Source: Cyanobium gracile PCC 6307 (GTDB lineage: Bacteria > Cyanobacteriota > Cyanobacteriia > PCC-6307 > Cyanobiaceae). From it: a stretch of DNA of 64,000 bases. The translations under genes were made by a program, and so were the position numbers. Below the pieces are notes generated by a model that saw nothing but the letters and a program-made list of their open reading frames with translations, did no database searches and had not been told where the DNA came from. Positions 27,186-36,921 of this stretch are shown here, in pieces (positions within the stretch are counted from its first letter, which is position 1; every line of letters starts with the position of its first letter). The DNA lies in contig NC_019675.1 in assembly GCF_000316515.1 (NCBI RefSeq), positions 1,327,964 to 1,391,963 on the forward strand. The letters run 5' to 3'.

Positions 27186-28265
27186 CTACGGCGTCGGGCT
27201 TCTTTCTTGGCTGAGCAGCAGCTCCATCAGGGCCTCGCCCCCCTGTCGCACCGGATCGAGACAGGGCAGCCCCGTCTCCATGGCCGTGGCCGCCAGCGCC
27301 GCCGCCGCCGATGGCCCGTCCAGGTGGGCGGTGTTCAGGGCGATGGCCACCACCCTGGGGGGCGGGGCGGATCCCGCCGGCCGGCCCAGGGCCGCCAGCG
27401 CCTCGACGGCGGCGATCACCTGGACGAGGGGGGGGAGGGGGAAGTCCGCCAGCCGCTGGATGGTGCGCTGGCCGGCGCGGTGCACCAGCAGCAGATCGGT
27501 GGGCTGGCTGCCCCGGATCAGGGGCAGGGTGGCACTCGAGCCCGGGTGGCAGAGGGAGCCCTGCCCCTCGACCAGCACCAGGGTGTCTGGGCCGGCCCCC
27601 GCGGCCGCGGCCAGGACCGCCCCCTCCACGGCCCCGGCCGCGTAGTCGATGCGCACGGCATCAAGGGCCACGCCCCCGCCGCTGATCAGGATGCCGGCCT
27701 GGCCGGTGCCCACGAAGCGGGCATCGCGGCTGCGGCGCCGGGCGGCGGCCAGCAGCTCCAGGCAGGCACTCATCTTGCCCACCGACATATCGGTGCCCAC
27801 CGCCAGCACCCGGCGGCCCGGCAGTCCGGCGGCACGGCCGGAGGCCACCGTCAGGTCGGGGGGCTCCTGGCGCAGATCCCAGATCCAGCGCCCCGGCCGC
27901 ACCAGGGCCGCCAGGGCCGGGTCGTCCCCCAGGCGGCTGTGCAGACCACTAGCCAGCGACAGCCCCGCCGCCAGGGCAGCCGCCACGTCGGCGCCCATGG
28001 CCGGCGGCAACCGGCCGCCGGAGGGGGCCAGCCCCACCACCGCCACCTGGGGAGCAAAGGGCAGCGCCTCCGCCAGGGATCCCACCACCGGCACGGGCCG
28101 GTCGATCCCGGTGAGCGCCCGTAGGTCAGCGCCGGGGTGGGCCGGATCCACCACCGCCACGATCGGGCCGTGGCGGTAGCGCAGCAGCGCCAGGCCCGTC
28201 TTGCCGCTGAGGTTGTCGAGGCCGCCGTGCTGCAGCAGCACGATCGGGACATCAGAGCCGAGCAC
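27186..28265 (-). CDS. dgcN: DUF1611/DgcN-type protein
   Basis: 359-residue protein with an N-terminal Rossmann-like part (VAVVGLAPSGGRLP) and a C-terminal P-loop domain (AVGTDMSVGKMSA, then LVEGQGSLCHPG). This is the DUF1611 architecture, assigned to DgcN, which works with the DgcA epimerase in D-glutamate use in some marine bacteria. It starts at GTG 28265 inside the end of dgcA (14-base overlap), supporting a joint function. Substrate in this organism is inferred. Confidence 0.75.
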   Translation of the reverse strand: MLGSDVPIVLLQHGGLDNLSGKTGLALLRYRHGPIVAVVDPAHPGADLRALTGIDRPVPVVGSLAEALPFAPQVAVVGLAPSGGRLPPAMGADVAAALAAGLSLASGLHSRLGDDPALAALVRPGRWIWDLRQEPPDLTVASGRAAGLPGRRVLAVGTDMSVGKMSACLELLAAARRRSRDARFVGTGQAGILISGGGVALDAVRIDYAAGAVEGAVLAAAAGAGPDTLVLVEGQGSLCHPGSSATLPLIRGSQPTDLLLVHRAGQRTIQRLADFPLPPLVQVIAAVEALAALGRPAGSAPPPRVVAIALNTAHLDGPSAAAALAATAMETGLPCLDPVRQGGEALMELLLSQERSPTP

Positions 28266-29331
28266 GGCTCACCCCCAGTCCAGGGGAAGCACCGGGCACC
28301 AGCCGATCTCCCACCAGGGAAGGACCCACGAACGGGTCGTCCACCAGGTTGAGATGGCTGTCGAGGTCCGGCCAGCGCACCAGGGGCAGCAGCTGGGCGG
28401 CGGCCCCGTTGAGCAGGGCGCTGTCGGAGTAGCAGCCGAGCATCACCCCAAGCCCCAGGCGCCGCGCGGCCCTGGCCATCAGCAGGGCCTCCGCCAGCCC
28501 GCCGCTCTTGAGCAGCTTGATGTTCACACCGTCGACGTAAGGGGCGAGTCGCACCAGATCGGCCAGGTTCCAGCAGCTCTCGTCGGCCACCAGGGCGATG
28601 GGGCAGTCGAGCTCCAGGGCGGCAAACGCAGCGCAGTCGGCCTCCGGGTCCTCCAGGGGAGCCAGGGGCTGCTCCACCAGCACCACGCCCTGGGCGTCGA
28701 GCCAGCCCAGCATCGACCGGGCCTGCTCCAGGTTCCAGCCGCCGTTGGCATCCACCTGCAGCTCGCCGACCACCCCATGGCTCTGCCGGCGCCGCTCCAG
28801 CGCCTGGGCCACCGCCCGCACCAGGGCCCGGTCGTGGTCGAGGCCCTCCGGACTGCCGAGCTTGAGCTTGATGCGGCTGGCGGGCAGCTGCTGCCACCAG
28901 CGCTCCAGCCGCTCCAGCACCGCCGCCTCGCTGCCCAGGCCCAGGGTCACGCTGGTGGGGACGATCGCGCCGTCATCGAGGCCCCAGAGACGCCACAGGG
29001 GCTGGCCCAGCCGCTGCCCCCACCAGTCATGCAGGGCCAGATCGACGGCGCAGCGGGCCGGGGGCGACAGCGTCTCCAGCAGGGGGTCGAGGGCCTGGAA
29101 CGGCTCCGGGGTGACGCTCTCGAGGGCCGGCAGGACAGCCTCCAGCTCGGCGGCCAGGTCGTCGGTGCGGTAGGCCCGGTGGCCGGTATCGAAGCCGCCG
29201 GTCTCGCCCCGGCCAGTGATGCCGTCGTGCTCGAGTTCCAGCAGCAGGTGCTCCACGGCGCCGGTGGTGCCGCGGCTGATGGCCAGGGGCACCGCCTTGG
29301 TGAGGGAAAAGCGGCTCAGGCGGCAGCGCAT
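28252..29331 (-). CDS. dgcA: Dipeptide epimerase/DgcA-type enolase-superfamily racemase
   Basis: Mg-dependent racemase of the muconate-lactonizing subgroup. It has the KxK pair in RIKLKLGS, the metal ligands in VDANGGW, VEQPL and VADES, and the opposing lysine in NIKLLKSGG. The 359-residue length is normal. Known members epimerise L-Ala-D/L-Glu or N-acetylated D-Glu, linking it to peptidoglycan recycling or D-amino-acid use. First gene of a pair with dgcN. Confidence 0.82.
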   Translation of the reverse strand: MRCRLSRFSLTKAVPLAISRGTTGAVEHLLLELEHDGITGRGETGGFDTGHRAYRTDDLAAELEAVLPALESVTPEPFQALDPLLETLSPPARCAVDLALHDWWGQRLGQPLWRLWGLDDGAIVPTSVTLGLGSEAAVLERLERWWQQLPASRIKLKLGSPEGLDHDRALVRAVAQALERRRQSHGVVGELQVDANGGWNLEQARSMLGWLDAQGVVLVEQPLAPLEDPEADCAAFAALELDCPIALVADESCWNLADLVRLAPYVDGVNIKLLKSGGLAEALLMARAARRLGLGVMLGCYSDSALLNGAAAQLLPLVRWPDLDSHLNLVDDPFVGPSLVGDRLVPGASPGLGVSRARL

Positions 29332-29410
29332 GCCAGAAAGGGGCCGGGAAGTTCACGCTGCCACAGCCGCCGCGCTGACGACGGCAGGGCGATAGCGGAA
29401 ACTGGATCCC

Positions 29411-30820
29411 ATGACAGCCACCGTTTCCGGCCCCCAGGCCGACCAGGCGCCGTCGGCACGGCGCGGCAGCTACTGGATCACCACCTTCGGCTGCCAGATG
29501 AACAAGGCGGATTCCGAGCGCATGGCCGGCATCCTCGAAACCATGGGGTACACCCCCGGGCGCGACGAGCACAGCGCCGATCTGGTGCTCTACAACACCT
29601 GCACGATCCGGGACAACGCCGAGCAGAAGGTCTACAGCTATCTGGGGCGGCAGGCCCAGCGCAAGCGGGCCAACCCCGGCCTGACGCTGGTGGTGGCCGG
29701 CTGCGTGGCCCAGCAGGAGGGGGAGTCCCTGCTGCGGCGGGTGCCGGAGCTGGATCTGGTGATGGGTCCCCAGCACGCCAACCGGCTCGAGGCGCTGCTC
29801 ACCCGGGTCGAGACCGGCCAGCAGGTGGTGGCCACCGACGAGCACCACATCCTCGAGGACATCACCGCCGCCCGGCGGGACAGCGCCGTCTGCGCCTGGG
29901 TGAACGTCATCTACGGCTGCAACGAGCACTGCACCTACTGCGTGGTGCCCTCGGTGCGGGGCCGCGAGCAGTCGCGCCTACCGGAGGCGATCCGCCTGGA
30001 GATGGAGGGGCTGGCGGCGCGGGGCTACCGGGAGGTCACCCTGCTGGGGCAGAACATCGACGCCTACGGCCGCGACCTGCCCGGCATCACCGCCGAGGGC
30101 CGTCGGGCCCACACCCTCACCGATCTGCTGCGGGAGGTCCACGACGTGCGGGGACTCGAGCGCATCCGCTTCGCCACCAGCCACCCCCGCTACTTCACCG
30201 ACCGGCTGATCGACGCCTGCGCCGACCTGCCCAAGGTGTGCGAGCACTTCCACATCCCCTTCCAGAGCGGTGACGACGACGTGCTGCGGGCCATGGCCCG
30301 GGGCTACACCGTGGAGCGCTACCGGCGGATCATCGAGCGCATCCGCCAGCGCCTTCCCGACGCGGCCATCAGCGCCGACGTGATCGTGGCCTTCCCCGGC
30401 GAGACCGACGCCCAGTTCCGTCGCACCCTGGCGCTGATCGCATCGATCGGCTTCGATCAGGTCAACACCGCCGCCTACTCCCCGCGGCCGGGCACGCCGG
30501 CGGCCGACTGGCCCGACCAGCTGCCGGAGGCAGTGAAGGTGGAACGGCTGCAGGAGCTCAACGCCCTGGTGGAGCGGGTGGCCTCCGAGCGCAGCGCCCG
30601 CTACCTGGGGCGGCGGGAGCAGGTGCTGGCCGAGGGGGTCAACCCCCGCGACCCGGGCCAGCTGATGGGCCGCACCCGCACCAACCGCCTCACCTTCTTC
30701 GCCGCCGACCCCGGCGATGGCCGCCCCTTCGCCCCCGGCGATCTGGTGGACGTGGAGATCGAGACGGTGCGGCCGTTCAGCCTCAGCGGCCGGCCCCTGG
30801 GCCGGGGCGGGATTCGCTGA
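29411..30820 (+). CDS. miaB: tRNA-2-methylthio-N6-dimethylallyladenosine synthase
   Basis: Radical-SAM methylthiotransferase that modifies A37 of tRNAs reading U-starting codons. The N-terminal UPF0004 domain has cysteines in [19 protein letters not shown] and VAGCVAQQ. The radical-SAM cluster is CNEHCTYC, and a TRAM domain closes the protein. The 469 residues and the [11 protein letters not shown] motif favour MiaB over RimO or MtaB. Confidence 0.95.
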   Translation: MTATVSGPQADQAPSARRGSYWITTFGCQMNKADSERMAGILETMGYTPGRDEHSADLVLYNTCTIRDNAEQKVYSYLGRQAQRKRANPGLTLVVAGCVAQQEGESLLRRVPELDLVMGPQHANRLEALLTRVETGQQVVATDEHHILEDITAARRDSAVCAWVNVIYGCNEHCTYCVVPSVRGREQSRLPEAIRLEMEGLAARGYREVTLLGQNIDAYGRDLPGITAEGRRAHTLTDLLREVHDVRGLERIRFATSHPRYFTDRLIDACADLPKVCEHFHIPFQSGDDDVLRAMARGYTVERYRRIIERIRQRLPDAAISADVIVAFPGETDAQFRRTLALIASIGFDQVNTAAYSPRPGTPAADWPDQLPEAVKVERLQELNALVERVASERSARYLGRREQVLAEGVNPRDPGQLMGRTRTNRLTFFAADPGDGRPFAPGDLVDVEIETVRPFSLSGRPLGRGGIR

Positions 30821-30846
30821 TACGTTTGGCCCTCTCTCCTGCGCCG

Positions 30847-31962
30847 ATGGCCCCCACCCCCACCCGCGTCGGCCTGGTGTTCGGGGGAGCCTCCGGCGAA
30901 CACGCCGTCTCGATCCTTTCGGCCCGCACCGTGCTGCGGGGCCTGCGCAGCGGGGCCAATGCCGAGCGTTACCGGGTCAGCAGCTTCTACATCGATCGCG
31001 GCGGCCGCTGGTGGCCCGATGTTGTGGCCGCGGCGGTGCTGGAGCGGGGCGTGCCGGCCGAACCCGCGGATCTGCCGGGACCGGCGGAGCCGGGGGGCTT
31101 CCGGGGCTTCCCCGACGGCGCCCTGGAGATGGAGGTGTGGTTCCCGGTGCTCCATGGCCCCAACGGAGAGGACGGCACGATCCAGGGACTGTTCACCCTG
31201 ATGGGGGTGCCCTACGTGGGCTCCGGGGTGCTGGGATCGGCGCTCGGAATGGACAAGCAGGCGATGAAGGCCGCCTTCGCCGCCGCCGGCCTGCCCCAGG
31301 TGCCCTACGCCTGCGTCGCCGCCCACGAGCTGACCGGCGATGCCAGCGGGACAGAGGCCCTGCTGGAGCGGCTGGAGAGCAGCCTCGGCTACCCCTGCTT
31401 CGTCAAGCCGGCCAACATGGGCTCCTCGGTGGGCATCAGCAAGGCCAGCGACCGTGCCGGCCTGCTGGGGGGCCTCGAGCTGGCCGCGGGCCTCGACCGG
31501 CGGCTGGTGGTGGAGCAGGGCGTCAGGGCCCGGGAGCTCGAATGCGCCGTGCTGAGGCGGCCCGGGGGCCCGGGCGACGGCCTCAGCGCCTCGGTGTTGG
31601 GGGAGATCCGCTTCGACGCCGATTGGTACGACTACGAGACCAAGTACAGCGAAGGCCACAGCCACACCGTCATCCCCGCGCCCGTGGACGCGGCGGTGAG
31701 CGAGCGGGCCCGGACCATGGCGCTGGCCGCCTGCCGGGCGGTGGACGCCGGGGGGCTGGCCCGGGTCGACTTCTTCTACGACGAAGCCACAGGCAACCTC
31801 TGGCTGAACGAGATCAACACGCTGCCGGGCTTCACCAGCCAGAGCATGTACCCGATGCTGTGGGAGGCCAGTGGATGTCCTCTCCCCGACCTGGTGCACC
31901 AATTGGTGCTGGGCGCGGGAGGATCGGAGCTCCGGATGAACGTGGAAGGAACGGCGCCGTGA
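30847..31962 (+). CDS. ddl: D-alanine-D-alanine ligase
   Basis: ATP-grasp enzyme that makes D-Ala-D-Ala for peptidoglycan. It starts [16 protein letters not shown], has [15 protein letters not shown] (ATP-grasp lysine and loop), ARVDFFYDE and [13 protein letters not shown] 30847 is chosen over TTG 30826. Its stop overlaps a GTG start of the next gene (GTGA), opening a coupled run that leads to ftsQ. Confidence 0.95.
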   Translation: MAPTPTRVGLVFGGASGEHAVSILSARTVLRGLRSGANAERYRVSSFYIDRGGRWWPDVVAAAVLERGVPAEPADLPGPAEPGGFRGFPDGALEMEVWFPVLHGPNGEDGTIQGLFTLMGVPYVGSGVLGSALGMDKQAMKAAFAAAGLPQVPYACVAAHELTGDASGTEALLERLESSLGYPCFVKPANMGSSVGISKASDRAGLLGGLELAAGLDRRLVVEQGVRARELECAVLRRPGGPGDGLSASVLGEIRFDADWYDYETKYSEGHSHTVIPAPVDAAVSERARTMALAACRAVDAGGLARVDFFYDEATGNLWLNEINTLPGFTSQSMYPMLWEASGCPLPDLVHQLVLGAGGSELRMNVEGTAP

Positions 31963-32369
31963 TCCATGGCCTGCTCTGGCTGCCCCTGCTCGGCGCCTTC
32001 GTGCTCCTGGTGGCCCTCGGCTGGGTCGAGCGGCGGCGCCAGCAGCTGTTCCGCGACTGGGCCAACGGCGCCGAGCTCGCCAAGCTGGACGGCTGCGGGG
32101 CCGCCCGCCTCGTCGACGGGGAACTGAGCTGGAGCCGGTTCGTTGCCGGCAGCTTCCAGCCGGTGGGCCGGTTCAGCATCAAACAGCTGGAAATGGTCGA
32201 GCTGCTCTCCCTCAGCTCCGGGGAGGCCCCCCTCACCGAGGAGAGCGAAGGGGCCTGCCGCCTGCGGCTCGTCGGGGGCGGCCAGCAGGAGGAGCTGCCC
32301 TTCTCCGATGCCCGCCGGGCACGCACCTGGATGGATGAACTCATGGCCCGCTCCCGCTGCGAGCTGTGA
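31959..32369 (+). CDS. Membrane-anchored protein between ddl and ftsQ, function unknown
   Basis: 136-residue protein with one N-terminal membrane segment ([18 protein letters not shown]) and a cytoplasmic domain ending [23 protein letters not shown] do not recognise a domain. It starts at GTG 31959 inside the ddl stop and its own stop overlaps the GTG of ftsQ, so it is translationally locked into the division operon. A divisome-related role is inference from that position. Confidence 0.8.
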   Translation: MIHGLLWLPLLGAFVLLVALGWVERRRQQLFRDWANGAELAKLDGCGAARLVDGELSWSRFVAGSFQPVGRFSIKQLEMVELLSLSSGEAPLTEESEGACRLRLVGGGQQEELPFSDARRARTWMDELMARSRCEL

Positions 32370-33295
32370 AGCGGGTCCCCTCTTCGCAAGGAGCGCCCCC
32401 GTCACCGGGAGCGCCGCTGCCGCCAGGGGTCCTGCGCCGTAAGGAACTGCGCCGTCAGCGCCGCAGCGAGCGGCTGCGCCAGCTCTGGCGGATCCTGGTC
32501 TTCAGCGGCATGTCCGTCGGCCTGGGCTACCTGCTGCTGCGACAGGGCTGGACCCTGCGGGAGCCGAACCAGGTGGAGGTGCTCGGCAGCGCCGTGGTCA
32601 GCCGCGACCAGGTGATCGCGGCGGCGGGTCTGCGCTTTCCCCAGCCCCTGATGGGCCTGCAGCCCCGCCTGGTGGCCAGCGACCTGATGGGGGCCCTGCC
32701 GGTGGAGCAGGTGAAGGTGAGTCGGCTGATGCTGCCGCCGCGGCTGCGGGTGGAGCTGAAGGACCGGGAGGCGGTGGCCCGGGCGGTGCGGCGCACCGAC
32801 CGCGGCCCGGAGATGGGCTTCGTCGACGGCCTCGGCAACTGGATCAGCATCCGCCAGCACATGGGCATCCGCAGCCAGGGGGACCTGTCCCTGCTGATCG
32901 TCGGCTGGAACGCCCGCCACCGGGCCGTGCTGGCCCAGGTGCTCAAGGAACGGGAGGCGCTGGGTTCCGGCCTGCAGGAGATCCGCTTCGAGCCGGACGG
33001 CAGCCTCTGGCTCAGCACCGCCCAGCTGGGCCGGGTGCGGCTGGGCCCCCCGGACGCCCGGCTGCCCCGGCGACTGGAGGTGGTTGCCCACCTCAGCCGC
33101 ACCTTGCCGGCCACCATGAAGGGGGCCCGGCCCCAGCTGATCGACCTGACCGACCCGGAGCAGCCGGAACTCAGCCTGGGGGCCCGGGGGGCAAGCGGTT
33201 CACCGGCCCGGCCGGCGCCTCCCGCTCCCACGGCGCCCCGTCCCCCCGAACCCGCCGCCGAGGCGCCCCGGCCGGCTCCCGCCGGCACCCAGTGA
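32366..33295 (+). CDS. ftsQ: Cell division protein FtsQ
   Basis: Divisome scaffold protein. A basic N-terminal cytoplasmic tail is followed by one membrane span (ILVFSGMSVGLGYLLL) and a POTRA domain beginning NQVEVLGSAVVSRDQVIAAAGL. The rest is a beta domain. The C terminus is a long Pro/Ala-rich tail, probably disordered. GTG 32366 overlaps the previous stop. It sits before ftsZ as in other cyanobacteria. Confidence 0.9.
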   Translation: MKRVPSSQGAPPSPGAPLPPGVLRRKELRRQRRSERLRQLWRILVFSGMSVGLGYLLLRQGWTLREPNQVEVLGSAVVSRDQVIAAAGLRFPQPLMGLQPRLVASDLMGALPVEQVKVSRLMLPPRLRVELKDREAVARAVRRTDRGPEMGFVDGLGNWISIRQHMGIRSQGDLSLLIVGWNARHRAVLAQVLKEREALGSGLQEIRFEPDGSLWLSTAQLGRVRLGPPDARLPRRLEVVAHLSRTLPATMKGARPQLIDLTDPEQPELSLGARGASGSPARPAPPAPTAPRPPEPAAEAPRPAPAGTQ

Positions 33296-33522
33296 GACCG
33301 GCGCTGGAGCCGGCGGCACCCCGGAGCGCCGCCAGACAATCCTCACAGGCCGTTGCGCCCTGCTGAGATTCGGTCCAATGTGATCTATCGGCAACTCTGG
33401 CTGAGCTGGCCACCGACATAATGCAGCCGCAGATCAACGGCCACACTCCCCCTCCCGCGATGTCGCGCGATCAGGACCGCCCATACCACGTCGATCTTTC
33501 GTCCCCGCAGGAGCCCCACGCG

Positions 33523-34611
33523 ATGAGCCAGATCTCGCCCAGCAGCAACGGGATCGTCCCGAGCCAGTCGGCCCGGATCGAGGTGATCGGCGTGGGGGGA
33601 GGCGGCAGCAACGCGGTCAACCGGATGATCGCCACCGACCTCAACGGGGTGGGCTACCGGGTGCTCAACACCGACGCCCAGGCCCTGCTGCAGTCGGCGG
33701 CGGGCCAGCGCATCCAGCTGGGCCAGAAGCTCACCCGGGGCCTGGGGGCCGGCGGCAACCCGGTGATCGGCCAGAAGGCGGCGGAGGAGTCCCGGGCCGA
33801 CCTGCAGCAGTCCCTGGAGGGGGCCGACCTGGTCTTCATCGCCGCCGGCATGGGCGGCGGCACCGGCACCGGCGCGGCGCCGATCGTGGCCGAGGTGGCC
33901 AAGGAGTGCGGTGCCCTCACCGTGGGCATCGTCACCAAACCCTTCGGCTTCGAGGGCCGCAAGCGGCTGCGCCAAGCGGAGGAGGGCATCGCCCGCCTGG
34001 CCGAGCATGTCGACACCCTGATCATCATTCCCAACGACCGTCTGCGGGACGCCATCGCCGGCGCGCCGCTCCAGGAGGCCTTCCGCGCCGCCGATGATGT
34101 GCTGCGGATGGGCGTCAAGGGCATCACGGACATCATCACCAGGCCGGGCCTGGTGAACGTCGACTTCGCCGACATCCGCTCGGTGATGGCCGACGCCGGC
34201 ACCGCCCTGCTGGGCATCGGCGTGGGCTCCGGCCGTTCCCGGGCCATCGAGGCGGCCCAGGCGGCCATGAGCAGCCCGCTGCTGGAGTCGGCCCGCATCG
34301 ACGGGGCCAACGGCTGCGTCATCAACATCAGCGGCGGCAAGGACATGACCCTGGAGGACATGACCACCGCCTCGGAGGTGATCTACGACGTGGTCGATCC
34401 CGACGCCAACATCATCGTGGGGGCGGTGGTGGACGAATCCCTGGAGGGGGAGATCCACGTCACGGTGATCGCCACCGGCTTCCAGAGCGGCGGCCATTAC
34501 CGGCCGGAGCGTCCCGCCGCCAGCTTCGCCGACACCCTCACCCACACGCCGGAGGAGCGGGGGGCCATGATCCCGCCCTTCCTGATCAACCGCCAGAACC
34601 GGGTCGACTGA
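33523..34611 (+). CDS. ftsZ: Cell division GTPase FtsZ
   Basis: Tubulin-like GTPase that forms the division ring. It has [15 protein letters not shown], the GTP signature [14 protein letters not shown] and the T7-loop region [11 protein letters not shown]. It ends with the partner-binding peptide [12 protein letters not shown] 33523 has GCAGGAG eight bases upstream, so I use it (362 residues); the frame is open to ATG 33421, which would add 34 unconserved residues. Confidence 0.97.
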   Translation: MSQISPSSNGIVPSQSARIEVIGVGGGGSNAVNRMIATDLNGVGYRVLNTDAQALLQSAAGQRIQLGQKLTRGLGAGGNPVIGQKAAEESRADLQQSLEGADLVFIAAGMGGGTGTGAAPIVAEVAKECGALTVGIVTKPFGFEGRKRLRQAEEGIARLAEHVDTLIIIPNDRLRDAIAGAPLQEAFRAADDVLRMGVKGITDIITRPGLVNVDFADIRSVMADAGTALLGIGVGSGRSRAIEAAQAAMSSPLLESARIDGANGCVINISGGKDMTLEDMTTASEVIYDVVDPDANIIVGAVVDESLEGEIHVTVIATGFQSGGHYRPERPAASFADTLTHTPEERGAMIPPFLINRQNRVD

Positions 34612-34682
34612 GCAGCGGCTTGGTCCGGGGGCTGTTGCTACGGCCCGTGATCGCGACCCGGCACCGAAGTCTTTAAGAGGGT

Positions 34683-34776
34683 GACCCGGAGTCCACGCCT
34701 GCCCTGAGCATCCCGTGTGGCTGCTCCCTTCCGGTCCTGACCAGATTTGGGCGTCAGAGCCGCGTGGGTCCGAGTC
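34683..34776 (-). ncRNA. ffs: Small bacterial SRP RNA (4.5S)
   Basis: Read on the minus strand, the sequence contains GGTCAGGACCGGAAGGGAGC near the apex. This matches the conserved SRP Alu-less hairpin (GGUCAGGNCCGGAAGGNAGCAGCC). The outer stem pairs GACTCGGA with TCCGGGTC and CCACGC with GCGTGG, giving ends at 34776 and 34683. It binds Ffh for co-translational targeting. It lies between ftsZ and panB, opposite to both. Confidence 0.9.
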
Positions 34777-34814
34777 GGGTCGATGCTAGCAATGCCCCCT
34801 GCGAACCCCGTGCC

Positions 34815-35663
34815 GTGCCCCTGCGACCCGCTGATCTGACACGGCGCAAGCAGGCGGGCCTGCCGATCACCGTGCTCACCGCCTGGGACGCCCTCTCCGC
34901 CGCCGTGGTGGCTGGCGCCGGGGTGGATGCGGTGCTGGTGGGCGACTCCCTGGCGATGGTGGTGCTCGGCCACGCCACCACCCTGCCGGTGACCCTCGAG
35001 GAGATGCTCCACCACTGCCGCGCCGCCGGCCGGGGGCTGGCGGCGGCGGCGCCCCAGGATCCCCCCCTGCTGATCTGCGACCTCCCCTTCCTCAGCTACC
35101 AGTGCGGCATCGATGCGGCCGTGGCGGCGGCGGGCCGGGTCCTGAAGGAGACCCCCGCCGTGGCGGTCAAGCTGGAGGGCGCCGAACCCGAGACCCTGGC
35201 CGTGATCGACCGGATGGTGCGCAGCGGCATTCCGGTGATGGGACACCTGGGGCTGACCCCCCAGTCGGTGCATCAGCTGGGCTACCGCCGCCAGGCCGGC
35301 GATCCGGTCAGCCAGGAGCGGCTGCGGCGGCGGGCCCGGGCCCTGCAGGAGGCCGGCTGCTTCGCCCTGGTGCTCGAGCACGTGCCTGCGGAGCTCGCCA
35401 CGGAGCTCAGCGCCGCCCTGGCGGTGCCGGTGATCGGCATCGGCGCCGGCGACGGCTGCGACGGCCAGGTGCGGGTGACGGCCGACTTGCTGGGCCTCAC
35501 GACCCGCCAGCCCCCCTTCAGCCCGCCGCTGATGCAGGGCCGGGCCCTGGCGGTGGAGGTCCTAGGCCGCTGGGTCAGGGAGCAGGGGCCGGGTGCGCCT
35601 GGGGCGAGGGCCGTTCCAGCTCCTGCCACCAGGCCAGCATCTCCCGCAGCACCCCATTGCTGA
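34815..35663 (+). CDS. panB: 3-methyl-2-oxobutanoate hydroxymethyltransferase
   Basis: First enzyme of pantothenate synthesis; it adds a hydroxymethyl group to ketoisovalerate. It shows [23 protein letters not shown] (metal-binding Asp), [14 protein letters not shown] and [15 protein letters not shown] 34815 is chosen as the start that clears the SRP RNA; it gives 282 residues. The last 89 bases overlap the 3' end of hemW on the other strand, and the Ala/Pro-rich tail is not conserved. Confidence 0.94.
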   Translation: MPLRPADLTRRKQAGLPITVLTAWDALSAAVVAGAGVDAVLVGDSLAMVVLGHATTLPVTLEEMLHHCRAAGRGLAAAAPQDPPLLICDLPFLSYQCGIDAAVAAAGRVLKETPAVAVKLEGAEPETLAVIDRMVRSGIPVMGHLGLTPQSVHQLGYRRQAGDPVSQERLRRRARALQEAGCFALVLEHVPAELATELSAALAVPVIGIGAGDGCDGQVRVTADLLGLTTRQPPFSPPLMQGRALAVEVLGRWVREQGPGAPGARAVPAPATRPASPAAPHC

Positions 35664-36828
35664 GGGCCAGCCCCTGCGGATCGGCCAGCCGCCAGCGGGG
35701 CCCCTCGATGCGCAGCAGGCCGCGCCGCTCGTAGTCCCCGAGCCGCGCCCGCAGCCCGTCGAAGAGCGCGGGGGCCAGGCACTCCTGGCGGGCGAGCTGC
35801 TCCAGGTTCACCCCCTCCCGGCAGCGAAGCCCCACCATCAACCGCTCGTCGAAGGGCATCCCCTCCCCCTCCTCGCCCCCCTTCTCCACGCCTCCCTCAG
35901 CCACGCCTCCCTCCGCCGCCCCCCCCTTCTCTCCGCCGACCGCCTCGGCATAGCCGGCCCGGGTGCGGGGATGGGCCCGGCGGCGCCCGCGGGGGGCGCC
36001 GGTGGCGCCCATGCCGAACCCCCACCAGCCGGCACCGCTCCAGTAGACGCGGTTGTGCCGCGAAGCGTGACCGGGCAGGGCGTAGTTCGACACTTCGTAG
36101 TGGCCGTAGCCGGCGGCGCTGAGCCGGCTCCAGGTCAGGTCCATCAGGTCGGCGGCCAGATCCTCCGGCGGCAGCTCGAGCTGCCCCAGGGCCAGGCGCC
36201 GCTCGAAGACCGTGCCGGGCTCGATGCTCAGGTCGTACACCGACAGATGGGGGGGCTCCAGGGCGATGGCCTCGGCCAGCTGCCCCGCCCAGTGGGCCAG
36301 ACCCTGCCGGGGCAGCCCCTGGATCAGATCCAGGCTCCAGCTGGCCAGCTCCCCCCGGCGGCGGGCCCGATGCAGCCAGTCCGCCGCCTCCCGCAGGTCC
36401 GCCCCCCGGTGGCGCCGGCCCAGGTCCGCCAGTACCCGGTCGTCGAAGCTCTGGCCCCCCAGGCTGACCCGGTTGATGCCCGCGGCCAGGTAGTCGGCCA
36501 GGCGGGCCTGATCGAAGCTGGCCGGATCCAGCTCCAGGGTCAGCTCCGCCCCCGGGGCCAGTCCGTAGCGACACGCCAGCGCCTCCAGGATGCCGGCCAC
36601 CTGGGCGCCGGTCAGCATCGAGGGGGTGCCGCCACCGAGGTAGACGGTGGCCAGCGGCGGGCCGGCCGGGGAGCTGGCGATCTCCCGGTGGAGCAGGGGC
36701 AGGTAGGCGGCGATGGAGCCGGAGGAGGCCCCGTCGGCCCGATCCCCCAGGGGCACCACCGGGAAATCGCAGTAGAAACAACGCCGGTGGCAGAAGGGAA
36801 TGTGGACGTAGGCGGATCGGGGATCCAT
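35575..36828 (-). CDS. hemW: HemW-type radical-SAM heme chaperone
   Basis: Oxygen-independent coproporphyrinogen oxidase-like protein; family members are now seen as heme chaperones. The radical-SAM cysteines are C13, C17 and C20 in [23 protein letters not shown] and the C-terminal HemN_C part ([14 protein letters not shown]) follow. ATG 36828 puts the motif at the normal distance from the N terminus; the frame is open to 36885. A Gly/Glu-rich stretch encoded at 35861-35941 interrupts the region before the C-terminal domain. Confidence 0.9.
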   Translation of the reverse strand: MDPRSAYVHIPFCHRRCFYCDFPVVPLGDRADGASSGSIAAYLPLLHREIASSPAGPPLATVYLGGGTPSMLTGAQVAGILEALACRYGLAPGAELTLELDPASFDQARLADYLAAGINRVSLGGQSFDDRVLADLGRRHRGADLREAADWLHRARRRGELASWSLDLIQGLPRQGLAHWAGQLAEAIALEPPHLSVYDLSIEPGTVFERRLALGQLELPPEDLAADLMDLTWSRLSAAGYGHYEVSNYALPGHASRHNRVYWSGAGWWGFGMGATGAPRGRRRAHPRTRAGYAEAVGGEKGGAAEGGVAEGGVEKGGEEGEGMPFDERLMVGLRCREGVNLEQLARQECLAPALFDGLRARLGDYERRGLLRIEGPRWRLADPQGLALSNGVLREMLAWWQELERPSPQAHPAPAP

Positions 36829-36921
36829 CACGGGCGGTAATCCCTGGGACCCAAACGGCGGAAGATCGGCCAAGCTTCTTTCCATACCTGCCGGGCGGCC
36901 GAGGCGTCGGGACTTCGAAGC

